A stretch of DNA of 64,000 bases from Actinoplanes missouriensis 431 (GCF_000284295.1 NC_017093.1:5146001-5210000), one strand, 5' to 3'; numbered from the stretch's first letter, positions 8,047 to 16,358 are shown. Program-made: numbers and translations. Notes: generated by a model not told the origin, from the letters alone.

Positions 8047-9264
8047 ATGCCTGGACTCGCCCCGGCCCACACCCCGGCCCTCACCCGCCGGTCGCTGCTG
8101 TCGGCCGCTGTCCTGACCGCCGGTCTCGGCGTCGTCACCCGCGCGCCGGCTGCCGCTGCCCGGCCACGATCGGCCGCCGAGGGGTACACGCTGCCCATGC
8201 CGACCGGCCGCGAGAAGCTCGGCACCATCGCGCTCCACCTCGTCGACCGCTCCCGGACCGATCCGTGGGTGCCCGGCCGGCCGGTTCGCGAGATCATGGT
8301 CCAGATCTGGTACCCGGCCCGGCACGTCCACGGCCACCCGGTGGCACCGTGGCTGTCGCCGGGCGCGGTGCCCCACTTCTCCGAGGTGTACGGCCTGCCC
8401 GCGGCAAGGGTCCGGGCGACGGCCACGCACGGCCGGGCCGGCGCACCGGTGCACGGCGGCCGGCCGGTCGTGCTCTACTCGCCCGGTCTGGGCGGCGACC
8501 GCGGCACGAGCACCGTCCTCGCCGAGGATCTGGTGAGCCACGGCTACATCGTCGTCACCATCGACCACACCCACGACGCCAGCGAGGTCGAGTTCCCGGA
8601 CGGGCGCATCGAGGTGGCGGCCATCCCGGCCGACATCGACGATCAGATCGTCGCCCAGGCTGTCGCGGTCCGGGAGGCCGACACCCGGTTCGTCCTCGAC
8701 CAGCTGGCCGTCGTCAACGCCGGCGGCAACCCCGACGCGGGGAAGCGCCGGCTCCCGATCGGGCTGCGGGGCGCCTTCGACCTGCACCGGATCGGCATGT
8801 TCGGCCATTCCCTCGGTGGCAGCACCGCCGCCGCCACGATGCACCACGACCGGCGGATCAAGGCCGGGGTCAACCTGGACGGCACACTCGTCGGCGCGGG
8901 TGCCGTGGCAGGCTCCGACCGGCCGTTCCTGCTCCTGAGCAGCGATCACGGCACCGACCCGGAGGACCCGACCTGGGACGCGTTCTGGGCGAACCAGCGG
9001 GGCTGGAAACGCGAGCTGAGCCTGACCGGCTCGGTCCACGGCTCGTTCAACGACGGCCAGGTGCTGTACCCGCAGGCCGCCCCGGAGATCGGCCTCACGC
9101 CCGAGCTGCTCGCCGAACTGGTCGGCACGCTGCGCCCGCAGCGTTCCGTCACCATCCAGCGCGACTACCTCCGGGCCTTCTTCGACCAGCACCTGCGGGG
9201 CCGGCGCAGCCGGCTGATGTGCGGCGTGGACCCGCGCTATCCCGAGATCCGTCTCGTCCGGTGA
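8047..9264 (+). CDS. Tat-exported PAF-acetylhydrolase-like alpha/beta hydrolase
   Basis: The product is 405 residues. A twin-arginine signal (LTRRSLLSAAVLTAGLGVV, then an Ala-rich cleavage region) directs folded export. The fold is of the PAF-acetylhydrolase/dienelactone-hydrolase type: VVLYSPGLGG supplies the oxyanion region, GHSLGGS carries the nucleophile Ser, and VHGSFND probably carries the catalytic His. Such enzymes cleave short acyl esters or oxidised phospholipids; the real substrate is unknown. CGAGGAG about 7 nt upstream supports ATG 8047. It is divergent from the two-component system, which may control it. Confidence 0.86.
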   Translation: MPGLAPAHTPALTRRSLLSAAVLTAGLGVVTRAPAAAARPRSAAEGYTLPMPTGREKLGTIALHLVDRSRTDPWVPGRPVREIMVQIWYPARHVHGHPVAPWLSPGAVPHFSEVYGLPAARVRATATHGRAGAPVHGGRPVVLYSPGLGGDRGTSTVLAEDLVSHGYIVVTIDHTHDASEVEFPDGRIEVAAIPADIDDQIVAQAVAVREADTRFVLDQLAVVNAGGNPDAGKRRLPIGLRGAFDLHRIGMFGHSLGGSTAAATMHHDRRIKAGVNLDGTLVGAGAVAGSDRPFLLLSSDHGTDPEDPTWDAFWANQRGWKRELSLTGSVHGSFNDGQVLYPQAAPEIGLTPELLAELVGTLRPQRSVTIQRDYLRAFFDQHLRGRRSRLMCGVDPRYPEIRLVR

Positions 9265-9317
9265 CGCCGGTGACCCGGGTGACGCGTCACGTCGAACGCC
9301 GGCGCAGCGCCGGCCAC

Positions 9318-9323
9318 TAAGCT
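9318..9323 (+). promoter_or_regulatory. Probable leaderless promoter -10 box (TAAGCT)
   Basis: TAAGCT lies 7 nt before GTG 9331, matching the arrangement before paralogue A at 4227. Confidence 0.5.
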
Positions 9324-9330
9324 TCCGGCC

Positions 9331-9831
9331 GTGGTGCGGGAACGACGGGTGTATCGGCGCTGGGAGACTCAGGTTCTGGTCCTTTTCGGACTGTGGGTGG
9401 TCGCCATGGCGGTCGTTCTCGCGCTCGGCGGCGCCGACGAGGCCATGCTCGCCGTGACGATCGTGGGGCCGGTGGGGCCGATCCTGTACCTCTTCGGGCC
9501 GTCGGTCAGCGTGGTCGTCACCCCGCACGAGATCGTCGTCAACAACACCTTTCACCGCTGGCGGATCGCCCGGAGCCTGCTCACCCCGCCGGAGCTCGAC
9601 GACACGTTCCTGGAGCCGCGCGGGCACGGGCTCGTCGACGTCGCGGCGCTGCAGACGGCGTTCGACGGGCGGACCGTCGCGGCGGCGGTGCGGTGGTTCC
9701 GGGCGGCGACGGCCGAGGTCGCGGCGCTGCCCGACGACGGCCGGCGGCGGCTGGGAGTGCGCTGGCTGAACGTGACGGTCCTCGCGGTGGCGATCGGGGG
9801 CTGGGTCCTCAGCGAGCGCTACATCCCCTGA
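9331..9831 (+). CDS. PH-like domain membrane protein, paralogue B
   Basis: This 166-residue protein is a full-length paralogue of the 4227-4736 product: the same two N-terminal membrane segments (VLFGLWVVAMAVVLAL and VTIVGPVGPILYLFG), the same PH-like stretch (SVVVTPHEIVVNNTFHRWRIAR) and the same end (GGWVLSERYIP). Unlike copy A, no kinase or DUF6529 gene precedes it. GTG 9331 has a likely leaderless promoter. An eight-copy 20-bp tandem repeat begins just after its stop codon. Function is unknown. Confidence 0.72.
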   Translation: MVRERRVYRRWETQVLVLFGLWVVAMAVVLALGGADEAMLAVTIVGPVGPILYLFGPSVSVVVTPHEIVVNNTFHRWRIARSLLTPPELDDTFLEPRGHGLVDVAALQTAFDGRTVAAAVRWFRAATAEVAALPDDGRRRLGVRWLNVTVLAVAIGGWVLSERYIP

Positions 9832-9840
9832 CCGGGCGGC

Positions 9841-10000
9841 TCACCGCCGTGCCAGGCGGCTCAGCGCCGTGCCAGGCGGCTCAGCGCCGTGCCGGGCGGC
9901 TCAGCGCCGTGCCGGGCGGCTCACCGCCGTGCCGGGCGGCTCAGCGCCGTGCCAGGCGGCTCACCGCCGTGCCGGGCGGCTCACCGCCGTGCCAGGCGCC
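9841..10000. repeat. Eight tandem 20-bp repeats
   Basis: Eight head-to-tail copies of TCA(C/G)CGCCGTGCC(A/G)GGCGGC fill this stretch, starting 10 nt after the paralogue B stop. Only two positions vary between copies, and the last copy ends differently. Each unit can form a small GGCG/CGCC hairpin. It is intergenic, of VNTR type, and not CRISPR because there are no spacers. Confidence 0.95.
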
Positions 10001-10020
10001 CGCAGGCGTGACGCATCGAA

Positions 10021-10066
10021 GCCACGGGACATCAGGAGGGTGACCATGCACCCGTAGCGAAAGCGG
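10021..10066 (+). repeat. Short dispersed element with a 3-codon mini-ORF (copy 2)
   Basis: This resembles 5759-5805. Here a strong AGGAGGG precedes ATG-CAC-CCG-TAG by about 6 nt, so a three-residue peptide could be translated. No long frame follows on this strand. Confidence 0.4.
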
Positions 10067-10100
10067 CGCAGCGGCCCGGTGTGGCAACCAGGCCGCTGCG
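10067..10100. terminator. Hairpin between convergent genes
   Basis: A perfect 10-bp inverted repeat (10067-10076 with 10091-10100) with a 14-nt loop lies between the PH-like gene and the convergent flavin reductase gene. There is no clear T tract, so a bidirectional terminator is likely but not certain. Confidence 0.45.
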
Positions 10101-10130
10101 GCTTCTCGGGGACTTCTGTCCTTTCGTACC

Positions 10131-10745
10131 TCAGAGGTTCTTGAGAAGGTCCTCGAAGTTGGAGGTGAGGGCGAACGGGTCGGTGACCACCGCGGGTTCG
10201 CGGCGCTCGACCTCGCGGGCGAGTTCGGCGGCGGCGCGGTCGATGCGGCCGCGCAGGGGGCCCTCGACCGAGTTGGCGCCCCAGTCGTCGCTGGCCGCGA
10301 AGACGCCGGTGGGCAGGATCGAGGCGCGCAGGTAGGCGAACAACGGTCGTAGCGCGTGTTCGATGACCAGCGAGTGGCGGGCGGTTCCGGCGGTCGCGGC
10401 GAGCAGCACCGGCTTGTCGACCAGGGCGTCCTTGTCGAGGACGTCGACGAAGGACTTGAACAGGCCGCTGTAACTGGCGCTGAACACCGGGGTCACCACG
10501 ATCAGGGCGTCGGCGGCGGTGACCGCCTCCTGCGCCTGCTTCAGGTTCGTGGGGGCGAAGCCGGTCAGCATGTTGTCGGTGATCTCGTGGGCGAGGTCCC
10601 GCAGCTCGATCACCTGCGTGTCGAGCGTGACGCCGAGCTGGGCGGCGGCGCCGACCGCCGCCGCGGACAGCTGGTCCGCGAGCAGGCGGGTCGACGACGG
10701 CTGGCTGAGTCCGGAACTGATCACGACGAGCTTGCGCTGCTTCAT
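10131..10745 (-). CDS. NADPH-dependent FMN reductase, CE1759 type (luciferase-duo partner)
   Basis: This 204-residue flavodoxin-like protein has the N-terminal KLVVISSGLSQPSSTRLLADQL loop that binds FMN phosphate and a central VVTPVFSASYSGLFKSFVDVLD segment typical of the NADPH-dependent FMN reductase fold. ATG 10745 overlaps the end of the monooxygenase gene by 4 nt (ATGA), so the pair is translationally coupled. It should supply reduced flavin to the partner monooxygenase. The pairing of these two families (CE1758/CE1759) is established in actinobacteria; the substrate is not. Confidence 0.88.
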   Translation of the reverse strand: MKQRKLVVISSGLSQPSSTRLLADQLSAAAVGAAAQLGVTLDTQVIELRDLAHEITDNMLTGFAPTNLKQAQEAVTAADALIVVTPVFSASYSGLFKSFVDVLDKDALVDKPVLLAATAGTARHSLVIEHALRPLFAYLRASILPTGVFAASDDWGANSVEGPLRGRIDRAAAELAREVERREPAVVTDPFALTSNFEDLLKNL

Positions 10746-11848
10746 GCCTGGACTTCTTCCTTGTTCGCGTCCTTCGCCAGCTTGGCCGCGAGGAGCGAGG
10801 CGTGCGTCGGGGCGTCCGGCACGTGGGCCGGCTTGAGGGCGGCGAACTCCTTGCGCAGCACCGGCACGACCTCGGAACCGAGGATGTCGAGCTGCTCGAG
10901 GACCGTCTTGACCGGCAGGCCGGCGTGGTCCATCAGCCACAGCTGGCGCTGGTAGTCGCCGACGTACTCGCGGAAGCCCAGCGTGCGGTCGATGACCTGC
11001 TGCGGGCTGCCGACGGTGAGCGGCGTCTCCCGGCTGAAGTCCTCCAGCGTCGGGCCGTGGCCGTAGACCGGCGCGTTGTCGAAGTAGGGGCGGAACTGCT
11101 TGACCGCGTCCTGACTGTTCTTGTTCATGAACACCTGACCGCCGAGGCCGACGATCGCCTGGTCGGCGGAGCCGTGGCCGTAGTGCGCGTAGCGCTGGCG
11201 GTACAGCTGCACCATGCGCTGGGTGTGCTCCTTCGGCCAGAAGATGTGGTTCGCGAAGAAGCCGTCACCGTAGTAGGCGGCCTGCTCGGCGATCTCCGGG
11301 CTGCGGATCGAGCCGTGCCAGACGAACGGCGGCACCTCGTCGAGCGGGCGCGGCGTGGAGGTGAAGCTCTGCAGCGGCGTGCGGAACTTGCCCTGCCAGT
11401 CGACGACGTGCTCACGCCACAGCTGGTGCAGCAGCGCGTAGTTCTCGATCGCCAGGGGGATGCCGGCGCGGATGTCCTTGCCGAACCAGGGGTAGACCGG
11501 GCCGGTGTTGCCGCGACCCAGCGTGAGGTCGACGCGGCCGTCCGCGAGGTGCTGCAGCATCGCGAAGTCCTCGGCGATCTTCACCGGGTCGTTCGTGGTG
11601 ATCAGCGTGGTGGCGGTGCTGAGCTGCAGGGTCTTCGTCTGCGCGGCGATGTAGGCGAGCGTCGTCGTCGGCGAGCTGGAGAAGAACGGCTCGTTGTGGT
11701 GCTCACCGAGCGCGAACACGTCGAGGCCGACCTCCTCCGCGTGCTTCGCGATCGTGACGATGTCCTTGATCCGCTCCGCCTCGGTCGGGGTCCGGCCGGT
11801 GGTGGGGTCGGTGGTGATGTCTGAAACTGAGAAGATTCCGAACTGCAT
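10742..11848 (-). CDS. Luciferase-like flavin-dependent monooxygenase, CE1758 family
   Basis: This 368-residue TIM-barrel protein of the bacterial luciferase superfamily has an intact N-terminus (MQFGIFSVSDITTDPTTGRTPTEAER), the EHHNEPFFSSSP active-site strand and LTLGRGNTGPVYPWFG. Length and motifs match the CE1758 family. It uses reduced FMN and oxygen, probably delivered by the overlapping reductase. The natural substrate is unknown. A 27-bp imperfect palindrome 64 nt upstream of the start (11912-11938) is a good operator candidate. Confidence 0.9.
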   Translation of the reverse strand: MQFGIFSVSDITTDPTTGRTPTEAERIKDIVTIAKHAEEVGLDVFALGEHHNEPFFSSSPTTTLAYIAAQTKTLQLSTATTLITTNDPVKIAEDFAMLQHLADGRVDLTLGRGNTGPVYPWFGKDIRAGIPLAIENYALLHQLWREHVVDWQGKFRTPLQSFTSTPRPLDEVPPFVWHGSIRSPEIAEQAAYYGDGFFANHIFWPKEHTQRMVQLYRQRYAHYGHGSADQAIVGLGGQVFMNKNSQDAVKQFRPYFDNAPVYGHGPTLEDFSRETPLTVGSPQQVIDRTLGFREYVGDYQRQLWLMDHAGLPVKTVLEQLDILGSEVVPVLRKEFAALKPAHVPDAPTHASLLAAKLAKDANKEEVQA

Positions 11849-11911
11849 GACCCGCTCCTGGTGCTCTCCGGCCGGGGCTTCGACGTCCCGGTACTGCCCT
11901 GCACAACTTCC

Positions 11912-11938
11912 TTGACTCGGAAACTATTTCAGATTCAA
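11912..11938. promoter_or_regulatory. 27-bp imperfect palindrome, likely operator of the luciferase-duo operon
   Basis: Twelve-base arms flank a 3-base centre. The left arm is TTGACTCGGAAA, and its complement matches the right arm at 10 of 12 positions. The core GAAA-N3-TTTC is perfect. It lies between the monooxygenase start (11848) and the divergent glucosidase gene. The shape suits a dimeric repressor; which one is not visible nearby. Confidence 0.6.
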
Positions 11939-12054
11939 AGAACTTGTGCTGCGGCGGGGGTCACACTGTGGCGGGCGGCGAGCCGGCCACCACGCGGACG
12001 CCGCTCCCTTCGGGCGTAATAGGATCACCGGAGGCGGCGAGGGGATCCAGGGTT

Positions 12055-13218
12055 GTGTATGCCTCAGCGGAAAATGCTCTCTCCGTCATCGATCGGCTCG
12101 TGACCGGCGAGGGCTTTCTGACGGCGTCGGCCGCCCCGGGAGCCGACGAGCCGGTTGGCCGTTATGCCACGCTCTTCGGCCGAGACGCACTCATCGCGGC
12201 CCTCCAGACCCTCCCCGTGCGGCCGCACATCGCCACCGCAACCATCGACGCGCTGGGGTCGCGACAGGGCAGGCGGCTCGTCCCGGAGACCGCCGAGGAG
12301 CCCGGGAAGATCCCGCACGAGGACTGGGAAGTGGCACCTCAGTGGCACCGGGATCGCGCGTGGCCCGTCGAGCCCGACGGCAGCCTGCGCTATTTCGGGT
12401 CGGTGGACTCCACCTCTCTCTATCTCATCCTCGCCGCAAGGCTGAAGATCACCGATGCGACAGTCACCGCTGCCCTTCACTGGCTGCGATCCAGCCTGGC
12501 GGCCAACGGACTCGTCACCTATGCCGGCCACCGTGAAGGTGGGCTTTACCACCAGGGATGGCGGGACGGCCTGTGGGACAAGGAGGGTTCCGGCGTCCGG
12601 TGGCCCAGCGGCGCCCAGGTGGAGGCTCCGGTGGCGGTCGCCTCCGCGCAGGCGTTCGCTTACCACGCTCTTCGCTGTCACGGGTTCGAGGCGGACGCGG
12701 AACAGCTTGCCGACGCCGTGGACGAGGCCTTCTTCCGGCACGGGCAACCGTGGCCGGCGTTGGCGGTCGACGGCCACGGGCGGGCGGTGCCGACCAAGGC
12801 CAGCGAGATCGGCATCATGCTCTGGTCCGACCTGCTGAAACCCGCGCGGGTCGAGCCGGCGGTGTCCGCGTTGCAGGCTCTCATGACCCGCTGGGGCCCA
12901 CGCACCATCTCACCCGAGCATGCGTCCTTCTCCCCGGATGCGTACCACCTCGGAGCCGTCTGGCCCTTCGAATGCTGGTTCGCCTGGGGGGCCTTGCGCC
13001 GCCACGGCGCCACCGAACTGGCTGGTCGCGTCTGCAAGGGCGTGCTGGACGCTGTCGAACACCTTCGATGCATGCCGGAGTGCTATGCCGCGCCACTGGA
13101 CGGTGGCCCGCCGTTCGTTCCGGGACGAGCCACGCGGCTCCAGGCCTGGACCGCCGGAGCGGTGTGGGCGCTCGCCAGCGGCTGGGACGGCAGATCAGGA
13201 CTGGCGTCGGGCTGCTAG
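12055..13218 (+). CDS. Amylo-alpha-1,6-glucosidase / MGH1-like (alpha/alpha)6-barrel glycosidase
   Basis: The product is 387 residues from GTG 12055. The open frame extends upstream (GTG 11968, TTG 11944), so the start is uncertain; GTG 12055 has GAGGGG about 11 nt ahead, and conserved sequence begins about there. Motifs FGRDALIAALQTL, KIPHEDWE, YFGSVDSTSLYL, QGWRDG and SEIGIMLWSDLL are those of the debranching/GH63-like clan. It is shorter than full glycogen debranching enzymes (catalytic domain only) and lacks a signal peptide, so it probably acts in the cytoplasm on alpha-glucans or small alpha-glycosides. Codons use more A/T at third positions than neighbours, and it is followed 46 nt later by a membrane protein gene of similar style. 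Confidence 0.75.
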   Translation: MYASAENALSVIDRLVTGEGFLTASAAPGADEPVGRYATLFGRDALIAALQTLPVRPHIATATIDALGSRQGRRLVPETAEEPGKIPHEDWEVAPQWHRDRAWPVEPDGSLRYFGSVDSTSLYLILAARLKITDATVTAALHWLRSSLAANGLVTYAGHREGGLYHQGWRDGLWDKEGSGVRWPSGAQVEAPVAVASAQAFAYHALRCHGFEADAEQLADAVDEAFFRHGQPWPALAVDGHGRAVPTKASEIGIMLWSDLLKPARVEPAVSALQALMTRWGPRTISPEHASFSPDAYHLGAVWPFECWFAWGALRRHGATELAGRVCKGVLDAVEHLRCMPECYAAPLDGGPPFVPGRATRLQAWTAGAVWALASGWDGRSGLASGC

Positions 13219-13264
13219 ACACGTAACTAGAGCCGTCCATCCGATCCGGAACGGGAGGCCGACC

Positions 13265-13954
13265 ATGCCAGTTCCCCGCATTGGACACCACACGCGCCGG
13301 CAGATCCTCGATCACCGCGCCTTCGAGATGCCGGTCTCCTTCCGCACCGAGGATCAGGACGTCTCGCGGTGGACCACCGTGGCTCTCGCTGAATACCAAA
13401 GCCTGCGGGCCGAGTCGTTGCAGGCTCAGCAGGCCCAGCAAACGATCATGCAGTTCGGTATCACCGGCATAGCCGTCCTCATCGGCCTCTCCCTCCAGGT
13501 CGAGGAGAGGCTGATCGCGATCCTGGCGCTCCTCTTCGTCGTCCCTCTCCTCAGCATCTTCATCGTCAGCGTATGGTTCGTCGAGATCTTCCGATCCATC
13601 CGGGCCGGCGCCTTCCTGTCCTGCCTCGAAGTGAAGATCAACCGGGTCCTCGGGGGCGACGTCCCAGCCCTGGAATGGGAAAGCTGGCTTCGCCGGCATC
13701 CCGAGGTCCGCATGTTCGTCCGCGACCGGATGAGTTTCGGCGTGCTGTACGTGCTGAACATCGCCGGTCTGGTAGTCAGCGCCTTCCTGGCCCGGGGAGC
13801 CGGCTTTCACATGTCCAACGCTCCGCTGGTCGTCAGCCTCTTCGCCGTCTCGTCGGTCGGGTTGCTCCTTCTCGGCTTCTGGGTGTACCGCCACTACGAG
13901 AAGCGGGTGTACCTGCAGTCGATCGACCTGAACGCGGCCCTCACCGTCGAGTAG
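13265..13954 (+). CDS. Four-helix membrane protein of unknown family
   Basis: This 229-residue protein has a cytoplasmic N-terminus with a Gln-rich helix (ESLQAQQAQQ), two close membrane helices (about 70-110, FGITGIAVLIGLSL and LIAILALLFVVPLLSIFIVSVWF), a soluble middle, and two more helices (about 160-215). The end is basic. GGGAGG about 6 nt before ATG 13265 supports the start. I do not recognise a family. It follows the glucosidase gene in the same direction but shows no domain linking it to sugar metabolism. Confidence 0.7.
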   Translation: MPVPRIGHHTRRQILDHRAFEMPVSFRTEDQDVSRWTTVALAEYQSLRAESLQAQQAQQTIMQFGITGIAVLIGLSLQVEERLIAILALLFVVPLLSIFIVSVWFVEIFRSIRAGAFLSCLEVKINRVLGGDVPALEWESWLRRHPEVRMFVRDRMSFGVLYVLNIAGLVVSAFLARGAGFHMSNAPLVVSLFAVSSVGLLLLGFWVYRHYEKRVYLQSIDLNAALTVE

Positions 13955-13975
13955 AAGGACGCTGCGCGGAAGGCG

Positions 13976-15739
13976 TCAGGCGGGGGCCGGCTGCTCGGCG
14001 GCTATGCGGAGGGCCTCCACCAGCCCGCGGTAGAGCTCGTCCCCCGCGTACAGGTCGGCGTGAGTGCCCTGGGCGCGGATCCGGCCGTTCTCCATCACCA
14101 CGATGCTGTCGGCGTCCAGGATCGTGGAGAGGCGGTGGGCGATCGTGACCACCGCACCGGTCGCGGCGCGTGCCCGGATGCAGTCGTGCACGGCGGCCTC
14201 GGTCAGGCCGTCCACCTGGGCGGTCGCCTCGTCGAGCAGCAGCACGTCGGGGGTGCGCAGCAGCGCCCGGGCCAGGGCGATCCGCTGGCGCTGGCCGCCG
14301 GAGACGTCGGTCGAGGCCAGGGACGTCTCCCAGCCGTCCGGCAGCTCCTCGATCTTGTCGTCGAGCCGGACCGCGCGCAGGACGTCGCGCAGTTCGTCGT
14401 CGGTGGCGTCCGGGTGGGTGTAGCGGAGGTTCTCGGCGATCGTCCCGGGCACGACCGGGGTCTCCTGTTCGACGTAGGCGAGCCGGGACCGCACCTGGTC
14501 GGGCGTGTAGGACGCGTAGTCCCGCCCGTCCAGCAGGATCCGGCCGTGCTGCGGCTCCAGGAACCGGAGCAGCAGGGAGAACAGCGTGGTCTTGCCGGCG
14601 CCGGACGGCCCGACGATCGCCAGGTGCCCGCGTCGCGGGACGGCCAGGTCGACGCCGTGGACAGCGGGCTCGCCGTCCGGTCCGTAACGGGCGGTGACGC
14701 CGGCGAACACGATGACGGCGTCGTCCGGCCGTACGGTGGGATCGGGGTGTGATGCCGTTGCCTCATGGCTCTCGAGGGTCCTGCCGCTCTCGAGGGTGAT
14801 GTCGTTGAGCTCGTTGATCCGGCCGGCGGCCGCCATCCCCGCCTGCAGAGCGGTCAGATTCTGGGTGAGCTCGGTGATCGGGCCCATCAGCTGGAAGACG
14901 TAGAGCAGGAACGCGACGAGGGTGGACACCTCGAGCAGCCCCTCGCTGGCCCGCCACGCGCCGACCGCCAGGATGAGGATCACCGCGAAGTTGACGCCGG
15001 ACCAGGAGATCGTCCACACCGTCGCGCTGACCTCGGCGGCGCGGATGCCGTGCCGGGCGGCGTCCTGCGCGTTGCCGATGACCCGGGCGCTCTGCCGGCC
15101 CTCGGCGCGGCTGGCCTTCACGGTGCGGATCGCCCGGAGCGCGCCCTCCAGGTTCGCGCCGAGCCGGCCGACCGACTCCTGCGCGGCGGTCTGCGCCGCC
15201 CCGATCTTGGGCAGCAGCAGCGACATCAGCACGGCCACCACCACGACCGCGGCGAGGGTGCAGCCGAGCAGGGTCAGATCGAGCACACCCATCAGTACGA
15301 TCGTGCCGGCCAGCCCGATCCCGGCGTTGATCAGGCCGACGATGCTGCCGGACGCCTCGTGCAGCAGGCCGGTGTCCGAGGTGACCCGCGTGACGAGCTC
15401 ACCGGTGGAGCGTTTCTGCAGGTCGTAGACGCGCGCCTGGAAGTATCGGCGGATGATCGACGTCCGGGCGTCGAGGACGATCCGCTGCGCCAGCCGGCCC
15501 ATCACGATCCACTGCCACAGGCCGACCGCGGCGCCGGCGACGAGCAGGACCAGCAGCGTGACGACCGGGGAGGTCAGGTCGAGGCCGGCGCCGAACGAGT
15601 CGAGCACCCATTTGGTGACCATCGGGGTGGCGAGCCCGGCGGCGCTGCCCAGCAGGCCGAGGATCAGGCCGAGAAGCATGGTGCGTCGGTGGGGTCGGAA
15701 CACGGCCAGCAGGGTCTGCACCTTCGTGGATTCCGGCAT
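13976..15739 (-). CDS. ABC exporter, fused membrane and ATPase domains
   Basis: This 587-residue half-transporter has six membrane segments (about 25-310), then an ATPase domain with Walker A GPSGAGKTTL, signature VSGGQRQRIALARALL, Walker B DVLLLDEATAQVD and H-loop AHRLSTI. This is the MsbA/LmrA-like class that exports drugs, lipids or peptides as a dimer. ATG 15739 is preferred because the frame upstream crosses the promoter and the TetR start. A near-perfect -10 (TATTAT on the minus strand) and the 18-bp palindrome lie just upstream, so the divergent TetR protein probably represses this gene. Confidence 0.9.
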   Translation of the reverse strand: MPESTKVQTLLAVFRPHRRTMLLGLILGLLGSAAGLATPMVTKWVLDSFGAGLDLTSPVVTLLVLLVAGAAVGLWQWIVMGRLAQRIVLDARTSIIRRYFQARVYDLQKRSTGELVTRVTSDTGLLHEASGSIVGLINAGIGLAGTIVLMGVLDLTLLGCTLAAVVVVAVLMSLLLPKIGAAQTAAQESVGRLGANLEGALRAIRTVKASRAEGRQSARVIGNAQDAARHGIRAAEVSATVWTISWSGVNFAVILILAVGAWRASEGLLEVSTLVAFLLYVFQLMGPITELTQNLTALQAGMAAAGRINELNDITLESGRTLESHEATASHPDPTVRPDDAVIVFAGVTARYGPDGEPAVHGVDLAVPRRGHLAIVGPSGAGKTTLFSLLLRFLEPQHGRILLDGRDYASYTPDQVRSRLAYVEQETPVVPGTIAENLRYTHPDATDDELRDVLRAVRLDDKIEELPDGWETSLASTDVSGGQRQRIALARALLRTPDVLLLDEATAQVDGLTEAAVHDCIRARAATGAVVTIAHRLSTILDADSIVVMENGRIRAQGTHADLYAGDELYRGLVEALRIAAEQPAPA

Positions 15740-15747
15740 GCCCACAG

Positions 15748-15765
15748 TGGAACACTGACGTTCCA
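15748..15765. promoter_or_regulatory. 18-bp palindrome, likely TetR operator
   Basis: TGGAAC-N6-GTTCCA is a perfect inverted repeat located between the ABC exporter start (15739) and the TetR start (15792). It overlaps the expected transcription start of the exporter, whose TATTAT -10 box is at about 15765-15770 on the minus strand. Confidence 0.7.
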
Positions 15766-15779
15766 TAATAGGCAAGTGG

Positions 15780-15785
15780 TAATCT
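15780..15785 (+). promoter_or_regulatory. Probable leaderless promoter -10 box (TAATCT)
   Basis: TAATCT is followed by 6 nt and GTG 15792 of the TetR gene. The palindrome at 15748-15765 would cover the upstream half of this promoter, consistent with autorepression. Confidence 0.5.
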
Positions 15786-15791
15786 GCCGCC

Positions 15792-16358
15792 GTGACCGAC
15801 ACCGTCTCCGGGTCCCGCGCGCGCACCCGGCAAGCGATCCTCGACGCCGCCACGGCGGTCTTCGCGCGCAACCCCGGCGCGACCCTCGGCGACGTGGCGG
15901 TGGCGGCCGGGGTGGGGCGGACCACGCTGCACCGGTACTACGCCGATCGGGCCGAGCTGGTCACCGCCCTGCACGTCGAAGCGGGCCGGCGGCTGGAGGC
16001 GGCCCGCCTGCGAGCGCGGATCGGCGAGGACACCGGCGCGGAGGCGGTGCGGCGGCTCGGTCAGGAGTACTTCGACCTCGGTGACATCCTGTCACTGCTC
16101 TTCAACAACCAGGTGACGCTGGAGGGCGGCGCGGAGCCGGAGGGCGACAGCTGCGATCCGGAGTTCGAGGCGATGGTGCGGCGCGGATATGCGGACGGCA
16201 GCATCGACCCCAGCCTGCCGGCGGACTGGGTGCAGAGCGTGCTGTGGGCGCAGTTGTACGCGGGGTGGAGCTATCTGGCCGAGCGGCAGGTCTCGCGGCA
16301 TGAGGCGCTGCGGCTCGTGCTGCACAGCCTGGTGAACTCGCTGCATCCGCGCGGGTAA
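15792..16358 (+). CDS. TetR-family regulator of the divergent exporter
   Basis: This 188-residue protein carries an N-terminal TetR helix-turn-helix (ATLGDVAVAAGVGRTTLHRYYADRAEL, about residues 30-55) and a variable helical ligand domain ending in AQLYAGWSYLAERQVSRHEAL. It is divergent from the ABC exporter, with one palindrome between them. This is the classic arrangement for a drug- or metabolite-sensing repressor that controls itself and the pump. The ligand is not known. Confidence 0.9.
   Translation: MTDTVSGSRARTRQAILDAATAVFARNPGATLGDVAVAAGVGRTTLHRYYADRAELVTALHVEAGRRLEAARLRARIGEDTGAEAVRRLGQEYFDLGDILSLLFNNQVTLEGGAEPEGDSCDPEFEAMVRRGYADGSIDPSLPADWVQSVLWAQLYAGWSYLAERQVSRHEALRLVLHSLVNSLHPRG

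Noticed and set aside
9841..10000. CRISPR array
   Set aside because: The 20-bp units are directly adjacent with no spacers, and there are no cas genes.
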